Source: Tenrec ecaudatus
Taxonomy: Eukaryota > Chordata > Mammalia > Afrosoricida > Tenrecidae
DNA length: 64,000 nucleotides
Assembly (NCBI RefSeq): GCF_050624435.1
Contig: NC_134535.1
Location: 126,963,731-127,027,730, forward strand
Reading direction: 5' to 3'
Shown here: piece after piece, positions 34,679 to 46,029 of the stretch
Numbering within the stretch: position 1 is the stretch's first letter
Layout of the letters: every line of letters starts with the position of its first letter
The notes under the pieces: model-generated
What the model saw: the letters and a program-made list of their open reading frames with translations, nothing else
Database searches by the model: none
What the model was told of the DNA's origin: nothing
Translations under genes and position numbers: made by a program

Positions 34679-34743
34679 AGGGGTTTTGTTTGAAATCTCA
34701 TATCCACAAACATTTCTAGTAGATGTTGCGTGTACTTAATTCA

Positions 34744-34850
34744 AGGAACCCTGGTGGCACTGGGGGTTAAATGTTGGCAGTTCAACCTAATCCCTGAGAG
34801 AAAGACGGGACTGCTATAGAGAGTCTCTAGGATATACTGAAAGTGGCAAT
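34744..34850 (+). repeat. Truncated AfroSINE copy after MRPL51
   Basis: aggaaccctggtggcactgg, gttggcagttcaacctaatc, agagaaagacgggactgcta. Internal part deleted. Confidence 0.65.
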
Positions 34851-34854
34851 TAAA

Positions 34855-34935
34855 ACAAATCATTTTATTAGGGGCTTATACAACTCTTATAACAATCCAT
34901 ACTTCCATCCATTCTGTCAAGCACATTTGTTAGAG
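34855..34935 (-). mobile_element. Very short LINE 3′ end
   Basis: Inverted tail only: aatcattttattaggggctt, acaactcttataacaatcc, tcaagcacatttgtta. It directly follows a short SINE (34744–34850). Confidence 0.65.
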
Positions 34936-34949
34936 AGTGGCAATTTTTT

Positions 34950-35520
34950 ATTACCCTGCAATTTTGTTTGTGAGATCCAGCCTCACATCTGGATGGGTCC
35001 TAAGGGACGGTTGTGGAATTGAAGGGAAGAAATTGAGAAACAGACACAAGTTTGGGGGTGCTCGCCGCCTCCTCCATGGCTTCAGGAGCCAGGTCCACGT
35101 AGAGAGAGGTAATGTATTCCCAACATCAACTAACATGTTATCGGGGCAGGCAAGTCCCCCGCCCCTAATTACAGGTTACCTTATACCATATATACTCGAG
35201 TGTAAGCCGAGTTTCAGCACATTTTTATATGCAGATTTTGTGGTAAAATTAGGTGCCTTGGCTGATAATTCAGGTCGGCTTATACTCGAGTGTATATAGT
35301 ATCCTTAGCCTGGAGGTCCTGGATTTCATTGGAGGAATAACCAACAGCAGTGCGGGGGCAGGGATAGGGGAGTGACTGTCCCCTGAGCCAGGAGAGCAAT
35401 AGCACATGGCTGCTCCTATACCTGAATCTTTTGGCCTGATAGCAATCAGCCCTGTGCTTGTAAGAGGTAACTTTAAGGCGCCACTATTATGGGAAGATAT
35501 TGTGGGCAACAATATTAATT
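34950..35520 (+). mobile_element. Degraded LTR-like segment interrupted by a MITE
   Basis: Shares short stretches with family A LTRs (gccaggtccacgtagagag; gcaagtcccccgcccctaattacagg split by small changes). A MITE lies within it. The rest, including 35303–35520, has no clear match. Boundaries are approximate. Confidence 0.4.
35183..35302. mobile_element. Short palindromic MITE, Tc1/mariner-like
   Basis: 120 bp with 28-bp terminal inverted repeats (35183–35210 and 35275–35302; 25/28 identical) that share the core tactcgag and the inner motif aagccga. TA lies next to each end. No coding sequence. It interrupts a degraded LTR-like segment. Superfamily is inferred from the TA flanks and palindromic form. 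Confidence 0.65.
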
Positions 35521-36224
35521 TTGAGAATGTGATTGGGACTCATCTCTAACTCAAAAGTGTGAAGACCTCACTCCGTCTAGAATCCTGGCCTGCCAGGCTT
35601 CTTAAAATATCAAAATAAAAAATTCATCCGCATACACTCTTCCCGTTCCTCAGTTTCCCACACTTGTTAAGTTAAATCTGTTTCTGAACGCCCCTTCGTA
35701 ATGGAATGGAATGCAGTAGACGAATGCAACTGTATTCTTGCACTACATTTTGGAGCTGGTAACAAGGAAAACAGTATAAAATATCTCCCCTCATGTGCTT
35801 CCTAGTTAGGAATATAAAAGTTATATCCTCACATATATACTTTACTATGGCAACAGATAGCCTATGAAGAGTATAGGTGGATGACTCCTAAACCTGACTG
35901 GGCAGCAGTTTGCCACTTGAAAGACTGGTCCTAACCCCCAAAGATTGATTCAGGTAGCTGGACTGACTCTTGAGCAGTGGTTTTGAAAAAAAACACAAAA
36001 AAACACAAAATGAAATTTTAAAATTATGGTATGCAGATGCAAGGTTTTCACAGCTATGTGTATTTTATAACATCAGAGGCAGCCATTATTACAGATTTCT
36101 TGTAATCTTTCTGTATGTTCATGTGCAAGGGCCTCTGATGACATAAGCATTGGGTTAACTGCAAGATTGGTACAAACCCTCCTGGTTCCTTGGGGGAGAG
36201 ATGAGCTATTATCTCATCCCCCTA

Positions 36225-36233
36225 CACGCACAT

Positions 36234-36265
<32 letters not shown>
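36225..36265. repeat. (CA)n microsatellite
   Basis: An almost pure CA repeat with a short interrupted start (cacgcacatgcgcaca). Confidence 0.95.
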
Positions 36266-36267
<2 letters not shown>

Positions 36268-36689
36268 TACCCACTCCCTCCCTGGCCTGTAGTGCTTTTC
36301 ATCCTACTTCATCCCATTAGGACAGGTTAGTTGGGTCTGAGAGTACATAGCTTCCACCCCAAAGATTTTCTTTTTATCAACTTGGTCAAAAAAAAGACCC
36401 TGTAAGGTCCAGTATGTCATTTTCTACATGCATTGCCTTCATTGAAGGTCCCTGAGTGGTACAATTCAGTTGTACTTGGATACCAATCTACCCAGTATCA
36501 CCATGAAAGAGCGGCGATCTACCCAGCACCACCGTGAAAGAACGGTCTGGGGATCTGCTTCCACAAAGATTACAAATAAACCCAGTAGTAATTCCATCCA
36601 CCTGTGGACAGTTGATTGTCCACAATGGGTCAGAGTCCATTAAGTAAGTCTCTTTAATAACTGATGCTGGCAAAGTTGGATGTCCATAC

Positions 36690-37335
36690 CTCACACCGTA
36701 TACAAAAATTAACTCAATGTGATGTAGCTCTAAATGTCAAATCTAAAACTAAAGTTCATAGGAGAAAGTAGACATATGTAGACTTGTAAAGAGCAGTCTA
36801 GGTAATCTAGACTATGCACTACATAGCTAGGCCTTAGTAAAAATTAATTCTTTATTAAATCTATGATGATTGTGATGATTAACCATTAGATGCAACTCAA
36901 AATGACAATTTGATATCTCTGGTTATAATGGCAGTGATTAAAAAACAAAAATAAATGCTGGTGAGACTTGGGAAATTGGAAGTCATACACTGCTGGTGGG
37001 ACTGCAAAACAGTACATTCACTATTGGAAACAATAAGATGCCGATTTCCCTTGTATATCCTAAAAAAGGAAGGACTGTGACATGATTAGCTGATTAGACA
37101 CATTCACATCCATGTGCATTGCAGCAACATTCACAATGGCAAAAAAAGATGAAAGCAACCTAAATATGGGCTGAATGGATAAACAGTTTGTAGTGCATAC
37201 ATTCAATGAGATATTACACAAATAATAAGTTCATGGTACATCTTAAATCACGGCTGAATTTGGAGGAATTTTGTTGAGTGGAATAAGTCAATTACAAAGG
37301 AACATGTGAGACCGCCACTGTAAAAAGTCAAGGGT
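36690..37335 (+). mobile_element. Old L1 ORF2 C-terminal fragment
   Basis: ctgctggtgggactgcaaaa, attcacaatggcaaaaaaag, ggctgaatggataaacagtt, gagtggaataagtcaattac: the end of L1 ORF2, diverged and broken. A younger LINE tail follows at 37365. Confidence 0.78.
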
Positions 37336-37364
37336 AGACTTAACATGCAGAAAGAAACAAGTCT

Positions 37365-37482
37365 AGAAAAAAATGATTAGGGCAAAGACTGTACAGATGT
37401 GCTTTATACAATTGATGTATGTATATATATGAACTGTGAAAAGAATTGTATGAGCCCCAATAAATTGTTAAAATTAAAAAAA
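37365..37482 (+). mobile_element. 118-bp LINE 3′ end with 14-bp target duplication
   Basis: Carries attagggcaaagactgtac to gagccccaataaattgttaa and a poly(A). The duplication aaagaaacaagtct flanks it (37351–37364, 37483–37496). The tail variant (aataaattgttaaaatt) is the same subfamily as 49700–49830. Confidence 0.82.
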
Positions 37483-37759
37483 AAAGAAACAAGTCTGGTT
37501 CCCGGGAAGGAAAGAGAGAATCACTAACTGATACACAGAGGTTGATCATTATAGGGAGGGGAGGGCAATACACCGAATGGGAGAAGTTAGTACAATGCTA
37601 CCCAGGTTCAAGAAGGTCGGCGGTGTGCAAGAACAAAGTAACCACAGTAAGTGCTGTTAACATACACAATCCTGCAGGGCTGTGAGTAGATAGGTACATC
37701 TGTATGTTACGGTGAGGGAGGTCATTTGGGAGTGCACCCACGCACATATGTGTCGCTGC

Positions 37760-38330
37760 AAAATCAGGAACGTTTAGTAAAGAAACATCAAAATGAAATG
37801 GTTGTTTCTCAACATAGTCCCCATAGAGGTCTCTCCACTTCTGAAGGTGTTTCCATCTCTAATCTGTCCCAGAGAATTCTGTACTCTAAAGTCTATGCTA
37901 GGTGAAAACAGTTTGGGCATCCTTGAGGGACTCAAATAGGTTCCTTTTAAGTGTTCTTTGAGTTTGGGAACCAAAAGCGTCTCTAAAGGCAGGATCAGGG
38001 TTACAAGGTAGATGAAGTAAGGTTTCCCAGTGAAATTCTCATACAAGAGCCTGTGCTACCCTGGAAGATTGAGTAGGTGCATTGTCGTGAAGGGGGAAAA
38101 ATTACTCAGTGAAATGTTTCTGGTCTTTTCCTCACTGGTGCAGTTTTCAATTTTCTTAAAACTTCATACTAAGCCCTGTGATTGTCCTGGGTCCTCTGAA
38201 AAAGCATCTGTCAAGATTCTCCCTTTGGAAGCCCCTCAAAATTGTTGCCATACCCTTCTTAGCTGACCTCTCTGTCACGAATGAACTGGCCCAGTGGTTC
38301 CCCTTAGTAGCTGCAGTTTTGACTGGACCT
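37760..38330 (-). mobile_element. Fossil mariner transposase fragment
   Basis: On the minus strand pieces of a mariner transposase can be read: FPLHDNAPTQSSRVAQALV, EFHWETLLHLPCNPD, and near the end DLYGDYVEKQPFHFD. These match the second catalytic block (HDNAxxH), the PYSPDLAPSD block and the typical C-terminus of the DD34D family. Several stops and frameshifts break it. Only the C-terminal half of the transposase is covered; no terminal repeats were identified. Confidence 0.75.
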
Positions 38331-38504
38331 TTTTTATGTGTGTGTGAGATATTCTAAGAAGACTAAGAAGTGCATTCCTGAGAGAACTTGTCTGCAACCA
38401 TCCATGATCATAATTACATGTTTAAAAACATTTTGGGATCATCTATGAACAGAAGCCTTAGCAATGCTTTTTTACTTACTGTGTATATGGGTATAACTTT
38501 TAAA

Positions 38505-38716
38505 AAATCAAACTCATTGCCAATGAGTCATTGCCAACTCATAGCAACCCTATAGGACAGGGTAGACCTGCCCCTGTGAGTTTTGGAGACTAACATTTTT
38601 TTTTGAAACTAACTTCATGGTAAGAGAAAGCTTTGTCTTTCTCCCAAGGAGCTGCTGGTGATTTCAAACTGCTGACCTTGCAGTTAGCAAGTAACTGGTA
38701 CACCACCAGGGCTCTG
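38505..38716 (-). repeat. AfroSINE copy
   Basis: caactcatagcaaccctata, ggacagggtagacctgcccc, aggagctgctggtgatttca, acaccaccagggctct. Confidence 0.83.
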
Positions 38717-38984
38717 GACTTTTGTGGGTATGGTTATAGATATTTATAGATATTTGTGAATGCAGAGTGTATACTTATATGAAGGAGCTTCAATAAGTTT
38801 GTGGAAAATTTTATTATCATTCAATTCCATTTCTCCATAAAAAAAAACACAACAACCCTCAGATATTTAAAAGTGTACATGGGGGCCAGAGTTAAATAAA
38901 TTACTTAGACATTGAGACTAAACTACTGGACCTGAAGACTACAACCTCATAGCTATAGTGTTATACATCCTAGTCTAAAGCGAT

Positions 38985-39165
38985 GACTTGGTAAAGTGAG
39001 TTACATGTGGGGCTGCTACCTGCGAGGTTGGCAGTTCGAAACTACCAGCTGTTCTGCAGTAGAACGATAAAGCTTTTTGCTAGGGTCAAGATGTATAGTC
39101 TTGGGAACCAAAAGGGGCAGTTGTACTCTGTTGTAGAGTCACTGTGAGTCAGACTTGATAGCAAA
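38985..39165 (+). repeat. AfroSINE copy
   Basis: gggctgctacctgcgaggtt, ggcagttcgaaactaccagc, gagtcactgtgagtcagact, tgatagcaaaggg. Confidence 0.8.
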
Positions 39166-39599
39166 GGGAGAGAGGGAGACATCAGGTCTGAGGGGTAGTA
39201 TCTGGGGGTCTTAAAAGCTTGCCAACAACAACAACAAAAAGCCAGTGGCCATTTAAGAAACAACTATTGGTCTCTTCTGACAAGTAAATAAAACAAAAAA
39301 CTCAAGGGCGCAATTAATCCAAAGGACTAATGGTCCCTATGAGCTACAGTCTCCTCTACCTGAGATCAGAACTAGATGGTGTCTGGTTACCACTACTACC
39401 CAGGATGTCTGGGTTCCCAATAGAAGGTCTCAGTTAAGGTGGGTAGGAAATGTAAACCAAAATTCAAACAAATCATAATGAAGATGGAGAGTCTGGAGGA
39501 AGCCCGAGACTGGTCCACTGACAACCTTCTAACCGGGAGCTGGAGACACTCCCAGAGGCCACCCCCTCGACCACGCGGTAGACAGGGCTGTAAAATCAG

Positions 39600-40773
39600 C
39601 AATAACATCCGTGAAGAATGTGCTTCTTAGAACAATCATGTGAAACCAAAAGGGCAATGTGGCAGTTACATAATCTACTGTCAACTTGAGTGAAGGGGTG
39701 GAGTCTAGCCTGTCAATCAGGTCATAGCCAATCAGGCCTTGGTTTGGGCATGGCCTTTTGAAGAGTCTGGAACTCCTGTCTTCCTTCCTGGAGGGGGGAC
39801 ACACACTCTCCCTGCCAGATGCCAGGTGAAGCCAGCCCCTAACACACCATCATGGGTCCAGTAGGTGCAATTGTACAGCAATAATAAGATTATAGTAAAG
39901 TCATAGAAAGCATGAGAGAGAGAAATGAGAAATAATGGGGTCAGACACATTTCATGGTAGCAGTGTTCACTTCAGCCCCGCATGGAGGTCCACGTGGAGA
40001 GAGAGAGAGATTTATTGCTAACCAAGGCTTTTATATTCTCTGGGAATATGCAAGCCCCCTAATTCCAGGTAAAGGCATATGTCACAGGAAGGGGTTGTGC
40101 TATAGGTAATGCAGTAATGGGAAGGGGTGATCTAGGGGTATCCACATGATAGGAAGAGGAATAGGAAGAGGAGGGATTGGGTATATATGTGGCAAGATGG
40201 GCGGATCCTAGCTACAGGATGGCAGCCTTGACCTGTTCCCTGGCTCAACTGATAGAGACCATTATCAGTAGGGTGTGAACTCCACCTACAGGAACCAAAT
40301 CATGACTGCAGGCCTGTCCATTGTCCTTAACAACAGGGAGTAGGGGCTACTGCAGTCTGGCAACTGATCACCCTCAGGGAGGATGCCTGTAAGCATCTGA
40401 CCTCCCCCCACAGCCAGACATTCCTGTTGACAAGCCACATAAAGATACCCTGGAGCCAGAGCCCTCGAGCTGGAGAAGCCATGTGGAGACCCCTGCCAGC
40501 GCTGAGATGCTTCCACCACCACTGGCTCCACAAGACTTTCCACCCACTGGCCTGTGATCTCCCTGCATTTGGCGTCATTGCATGTGCTGCCTGAGTCTGA
40601 AGAGGAATTTACAGACTGGTATCAGACATATGGACTAATATCAGACTTATGGACTTGATCTGGACTGGGCTGAGATGTTTTCTTAATTTACAATTACTCT
40701 TTAGATGAAGCTCTTCCTTATACACATACCAGTGTCTGCACATTTGTTTCTCTAGTCAACCCGGACTAACACA
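39600..40773 (+). repeat. Dispersed 'gtcaactt…gactaacacag' repeat split by an LTR
   Basis: First half 39600–39819 (ctactgtcaacttgagtg; ggacacacactctccctgcc), second half 40413–40773 (ttcctgttgacaagccacat; gagatgcttccaccacc; cccggactaacacag). The solo LTR at 39820–40412 separates them with a 6-bp duplication. Same family as 43180–43700 and 1–352. Confidence 0.65.
39820..40412 (+). mobile_element. Solo LTR, ERV family A, with 6-bp target duplication
   Basis: A 593-bp element from tgccaggtgaagccagcc to ctgacctccccccaca. A perfect 6-bp duplication gccaga flanks it (39814–39819, 40413–40418). Six-bp duplications are usual for class II (beta-like) retroviruses. It interrupts another repeat, whose two halves lie at 39600–39819 and 40413–40773. 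No internal retroviral sequence; a solo-LTR fossil. Confidence 0.82.
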
Positions 40774-42530
40774 GGCAACGTTTGCCAAAACCACAGATGA
40801 GAAGGCAGAGGGGAACTGAATGAATGGGAGATCAAATGAAGGGGGATGAGGAACTCTGGGAGGAAATGGAAGAATGTTGACACAAATGTGGGGATTATAA
40901 CCAACGTCAGGGGGCGATTTATGTGTTAATTATTGGTTAGAAAATGAATTTGCTATGTCAACTTTTACTTAAAGCACAATAAAATCTAAAAAACGGAAAA
41001 GGAAAAGATGGCCAAGAAAAACCTGCGCGGTCGTTCTGTTCCGTCACATGGGGCTGCATTGAGTCAGAATCAGCTAAGGGTTATTCTAAATTGTCTTCCT
41101 GGTTCCTATGTTTGCCAAAGCACATCTTTAAGTAGTCTACTTAGAAAGAAAGTTAAGATTCTTGACACCTTACATATCTGAGAAATGTCTTCTGCCCTTA
41201 TCCTTTACTGATAATGTGTCCCGTATAGAATTCCAGGTTAATAACTTTTCTTCTTGCCTTATTGCCTTCTCTCTTCTGATATTATGCTGAAAAGTCAGAT
41301 GCCATTCAGATTCTCATTCTCTCTTTTAATTCTCTCTTTCTGAAAGCTTTTAGGATCTTCTCTTTCTCATCAATAGACTGAGCCATTACAAAGATGTGTC
41401 TTGATGTGATTCATTTTCTCTCACTGTGCAGGGAACCTAGTGTACTTTTAAAAAAGGAGTGATTCACTCCAGAGGAAAATTCTTTTATTTATTTGAAAAC
41501 CAGTCTGATGTACACACACTTCCTCTTCCTCTCTCACCATCATTTTCTCTAATTAGAACTCCTTTAGTCACACATGGGACTATATAGTGTGAGGATCTAA
41601 TTTTCTTTCTTATTTCCTCTTATCTGTATTTCTATTAAGTAGTCCTGCTGGCTCATTGGGCTGCTAGCCACAAGGTCAGAGGTTTGAAACCACCAACTGC
41701 TCCTCCAGAGAGAGTTGAGGCTTTCTACTCACTTAGAGAGTGATCGTGTCGGAAACCCACAGGAGCAGTTCTGCCCCAGCCTAGAGGGTCGCTGTGAGCG
41801 CCAACGAACTTGCAGTGAGTTTGAGCATTTGGATATTTCTGTTGGCTCTTGCTTCTGGCACCTTATCGCTTATTGTTTTCATTTCTTGACCACAAATTCA
41901 TGTGTCTTGGCACTGCATCTGTGGAAATTTCCTAAGGTCCAGACTGAGGATGAGTTCACCCAGAACGATTTTCTTTGCTTGTGTCCTATGCTGGTGGCAG
42001 TGTTGACCCCGAGCCACATTCAATTCTTGTCGTTTCCTTTTTAGGATCAACAAGGAATTCAGGCAGAAAAACCACAGGATTAGCTTATGGTTATACATTC
42101 TTTGCAAGAATTAAAAAAACAAAATTCTCTTGTAGGCATTTAGGCTTCAGATGAGTTCTTTTCTCTGCAGGCCTGTGGGGGTGATGTAGATGCTAGCACT
42201 TTTGTTGGTTGTTGTTATTAATCCATTTATTTATTTATGATGCTAGCATGCTTTTAATCTACTCTTATTTGAGAATGTAGCCCTTTGGAGTCTCAGCTGC
42301 ATAGTGTGAGCCTTTCATCAGATTTCCAACTTAGGACAGGCCCTGGACTTTCTCCTCTGTGCCACAGAGGCGCTCAGCTCAAATCCAAAGAGTCAGCAAA
42401 TTCAATGTGTTAGCAGGGGGTGTTTCTGCCACAGGCAAAAGGGGCTTTCGTGCTCAGCTTAGACACCAGCTCTCACTTCAGTTGTATCATTATATAGTCT
42501 TTACTTTCTTGGCAACTTATGAATACATTT
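40774..42530. other. Intergenic block, mostly unassigned
   Basis: A partial SINE near 41030–41095, an unassigned AT-rich stretch (41100–41600), an AfroSINE (41639–41825), then unassigned sequence with a ttta repeat near 42217. No exon or RNA gene seen. Confidence 0.45.
41639..41825 (+). repeat. AfroSINE copy
   Basis: attgggctgctagccacaag, gtttgaaaccaccaactgct, tcggaaacccacaggagcag, gagggtcgctgtgagcg. Confidence 0.82.
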
Positions 42531-42754
42531 AAAAATGCTTTGAAACAACCCAGAATAGCTAAGACAATTTCAAGAAGAACAGAGGGGTAGGACTCCCTTC
42601 CCCATGTTACCACTTACTCTATATTGCTACAGTAATCCAGACAATCTAGCACTGGCAGAAGGATGAATGTAGGGAAATAGGACGAAATAGAAGCCTGAAT
42701 AAAGGTTCAAAAGCAACAGAGAAGGAGTCTTTTAACAAACAGCACTGGTGCAAT

Positions 42755-43048
42755 TAGACATTAATGTAGATACTACCCACCTTGTGATGCATGTAACTAC
42801 TGAATATGCATGTCTCATGCTACCTATAAATGTCCCAAGATAGTAAAGTTTCTCTCTCTCTTCTCCCAGTTCCATGTGGACCATCAAGAGGGGCTGAGGT
42901 GAGCATGCGACCATACATGTGTCTGTCTCCTTTACTGTACTCGCCTATCTTTCCTATACTCTTTGACTTTACAATAATCTTTATATGTTATCACCATACA
43001 ATTGCACCATCTGGCCCTTTGGTTGTTGGAGGCTGGCTTCCTCTGACA
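42755..43048 (-). mobile_element. Diverged LTR of ERV family A inside an old L1
   Basis: On the minus strand it opens tgtcagaggaagccagcc and shares gcaattgta, catgctcacctcagcc and ggtccacatgg with the family A LTRs, but is shorter (about 290 bp). L1 ORF2 sequence flanks it. The outer boundary near 42755 is approximate. Confidence 0.65.
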
Positions 43049-43179
43049 TATATGAAAAACATAAAACTTTTAGAAAATAGCAGAAAAACATCCAGAGTTC
43101 TTAGACTGGACACCCAAAGTACAGCCCGTAAAAGGACAATTGATAAATTAGACCTTATCAAAATTTATAACTTCTTGTG

Positions 43180-43700
43180 TTAGTCTGGGTAGACTAGAGA
43201 AACAAATCCAGGGAGACTCATATATGTATAGGAAAGAGCTTTATTTAGGAAAGAGTATATATTAAGGAAACATCCCAGCAAAAAGTAAATAAATAAAAAG
43301 AAAGAAAACATCCCAGCCCAATCCAGATCAAGTCCATAAGTCCGATATTAGCCCATATGTCTGATACCAGTCTGTAAATGCCTCTTCAGACTCAAGCAGC
43401 ACATGCAATGATGCCGAATGCAGGAAGATCACAGGCTGGTGGGTGGAAATCCTGTGGGTCCAGTGGCAGTGGAAGCATCTCCAGGGCTTTGGTTGCCATC
43501 AGCGTGGCTCCATGTGGCTTGTCAACAGGAAAGTGAAGCAGAGAGAGTGTGTGCCCCACCTCCAGGGAGGAAGAGAAGTCCCAGAATCCTCTTGAGAAGG
43601 CCACACCCGCAAGGAAGGATCACCAGGCTGTGACCTGGTTGACCGGCTAGACAACCCCTTCATTCTTATCAAGTTGACGTGAAATCGTGTAACGACCATG
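43180..43700 (-). repeat. Dispersed 'gactaacacag' repeat, inverted, inside old L1
   Basis: Starts gtgttagtctgggtagacta, passes cagcacatgcaatgatgcc and ttcttatcaagttgacgtga. It is the inverted counterpart of 39600–40773 without the LTR. L1 ORF2 sequence flanks it (…aaaatttataacttctt before, gaccaagaacttctatt after), so it inserted in that L1. Confidence 0.6.
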
Positions 43701-44969
43701 AAAGACCCGTGAAGAGGGTCAAAAAGAGAAGGACTAAAACCACAAACCATGTAATTGACCAAGAACTTCTATTTAGACTAGTCAAGGAACTCTCTAGACT
43801 CCAAAGTTTAAAAAATAAAATTCATCTAGAAAATGGGCAAAAGCCGTGAACAGGCATTTCACCAAAGAGGATGCACAAATTAAAAACAAATACACAAAAA
43901 TATGTCAACCTCACTAGCCATTGGAGAAATGAAATTTAAATGCACAATCTCCATCACAACGATTAAGGTAACAGAGTTAGGCACTTGCAATATTGGATTT
44001 TCATCTGCAGAAGAATGAAACAGGACCTATGAAAAAACAGGGACCAACTTCAGGGCCCTATTATAGGGCAGAGGCATACTGTTAAGCATCACAAAGGAAA
44101 GCATGCACAGTCAAAGACAAAATAGATGCCTGGGACCTACAAAAAATGAGACACCTGTGTGCACCAGAAACTTTCATCAAAAGAGTTTATAAGAAAGCCC
44201 AAACCCAGGGTCCCCACTTGGATGAAGCCTCTGGTGAACCCCTCTGACCATTGAGCAGGAATGTGAAGAGCCTTGTTGTCCAACAGAGGGCGGTGGAAAC
44301 TGTACTCGGCAGATGCAGGCAGGCTAAAATTTAACACCTTATCACTTATTCTCCCTTTTGACCAATCTTAAATCTGGTCTAGTTTGTATTATCCTTTCAA
44401 CTGAGGTTTTTCTATATTTTATTTTGTTATATATTTTTTTCTTTTTGTGTTTTTTTCTCTATATTAAATCCAGGATAGGTAAATCTAGAGAGACAGTAAC
44501 TGGATGAATAGTTTCTTGGCGTTATGGCCAGGGAGGGAGAGGCTCATGGGACGGGGAGGTCATGTAACAAATACAAGAAAGAAGGGGATGTTCTAAAATT
44601 GATTGCAGTGATGACTGTACAACTGCTTTTAAGATGTTTATAAACTACTCAAAAAAGAGTTAAGAAAAGAGTAAATAAAAGAACCCACAGACGGGGGATG
44701 GTGGGAGGAAATCTTTGGCAACAATCCAACAGACAAAGGATTAATCTCTAAAATCTCTAGGAAACTGCAATATCTCAGTAGAGGACATACACAAACAGTT
44801 CAACAAAAATGACCTCCAAATGGCTAACAAACAAAAGAAGAAAATGCTCGGAGATCTGGAGCCACCTGGAGATGCAAATCAAAACCACAGTGAGGCCACA
44901 GTTTCAAAAGACAGCAAACACCAAATGGTGGAGAGGGTGCTCAGGGATTGGAATCCTCATCCAGTGTTG

Positions 44970-45062
44970 ATCCAGAAACTCCAAACTCCCTGCCAGCAAG
45001 TTGACCCCGAGCACAGCAACCCTATGGAACAGAGTAGCACTGCCCCCAGAGAGTCTCCGAGA
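44970..45062 (-). repeat. Partial AfroSINE copy
   Basis: ttgaccccgagcacagcaac, cctatggaacagagtagcac, tgcccccagagagtctccga. Lies between an L1 ORF2 fragment and the PPID pseudogene. Confidence 0.7.
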
Positions 45063-45074
45063 ATGTAACTCTCT

Positions 45075-46005
45075 TTCTTTCTCTTCTTTTGTGACATTGG
45101 TTTATTAAGGGGCCTTACCAGTATTCCTAAACAATAAACAATGGGAAACCAGAGGGTACAAAGAAACACATTATGGATAGTCAGACAAAGACACCCTTCA
45201 TTCTGCTTATTGGTTTTATAAAGCCAATGCATAATACTTACGTTCAATTCAATTTCTTATTAAACAAACATTTTTGCATAAGCTGCATTCTCCTTATCTT
45301 TCTGGGCCTTTATCTTTTGCTTGACTTTCAGTGATTCTGCCTGGAGAGCTTCATCTTCGGGGGGTATCTCCTGAGCTTTCTTGGGATCAGTTAGTGCTGG
45401 ATCATAGTCTTTTAAGCATTGCCACCCTTGAGCTCTGAGATACAGTCCTTTGGTATTTGCTGGATCTAGTTTAAGAGCCTCCAAACAGCTGTCAAGTGCT
45501 CCCTGCAAATCGGGCATCTTTAGTTTACAAGCTCCAATATTTAGCACACAGCTTAAAGCTGTAGCCTATAGCTTGGCTCCATCATCTTTCTCAATAACAA
45601 AACCTGAACCTTCTACCTTAAAACGTTTGCATACTTCTTTAGGGCCATCTCCCAGTTCTGGGGGTTTTAAAAAAACATTTCCAGTGGTTTGGTTTTTTTT
45701 AAGCCTGTTACCAATAAAATTTATCTATATCCTTTGAATCTATCTCAGCATCCTCAGGAAAATCCAGATGACTGTCACCAGAGCCATTTTGGAGACTATT
45801 CCCCAATCTTCCTCTTCTTTCAATTCTCCGCATTCTGCAACAACGCAGCATGTGTTTCCCCTTCCACTTCTATATTTTTATTTTCCAGTAGCCTTGTCAC
45901 ACCCAATCCTTTAATAACTCGGCCAAATACCACACATTTACCGTCTAAATGGAGAGCTTTGTTAAATAACTGGGAACCATTTGTACTGGGTCCTGCATAT
46001 ATTGG
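45075..46005 (-). pseudogene. PPID: PPID (cyclophilin 40) processed pseudogene, 5′-truncated
   Basis: The longest open piece (45547–45260) reads MLNIGACKLKMPDLQGALDS, LEALKLDPANTKGLYLRAQG and ends AKMFV then stop: the TPR region and C-terminus of cyclophilin 40. Upstream on the minus strand, up to about 46005, come degraded stretches of the peptidyl-prolyl isomerase domain ([20 protein letters not shown]) broken by several frameshifts and stops. A 3′UTR with AATAAA (complement of 45101–45106) and a worn A/G-rich tail (45071–45090) follow. No introns remain. The first half of the isomerase domain is missing, so this is a 5′-truncated retrocopy. Confidence 0.88.
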
Positions 46006-46029
46006 ACCATTGTGCTGCTGCTTTAGCTA

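Larger units (their letters stand above)
42530..44960 (+). mobile_element. Old L1 ORF2/3′ region with two nested insertions
   Basis: ORF2 pieces: 42540–42755 (caacccagaatagctaagac; gaaggagtcttttaacaaac), 43049–43179 (gaccttatcaaaatttataa), 43701–43960 (atgggcaaaagccgtgaaca; gccattggagaaatgaaatt), 44690–44960 (gatgcaaatcaaaaccacag). Inside lie an LTR (42755–43048), the dispersed repeat (43180–43700) and an older LINE 3′UTR (44130–44660). A composite of at least two L1 fragments. Confidence 0.7.

Noticed and set aside
36225-36265. Tandem repeats that might suggest a CRISPR array
   Set aside because: Plain CA microsatellite in a mammalian genome; no spacer–repeat pattern anywhere in the window.
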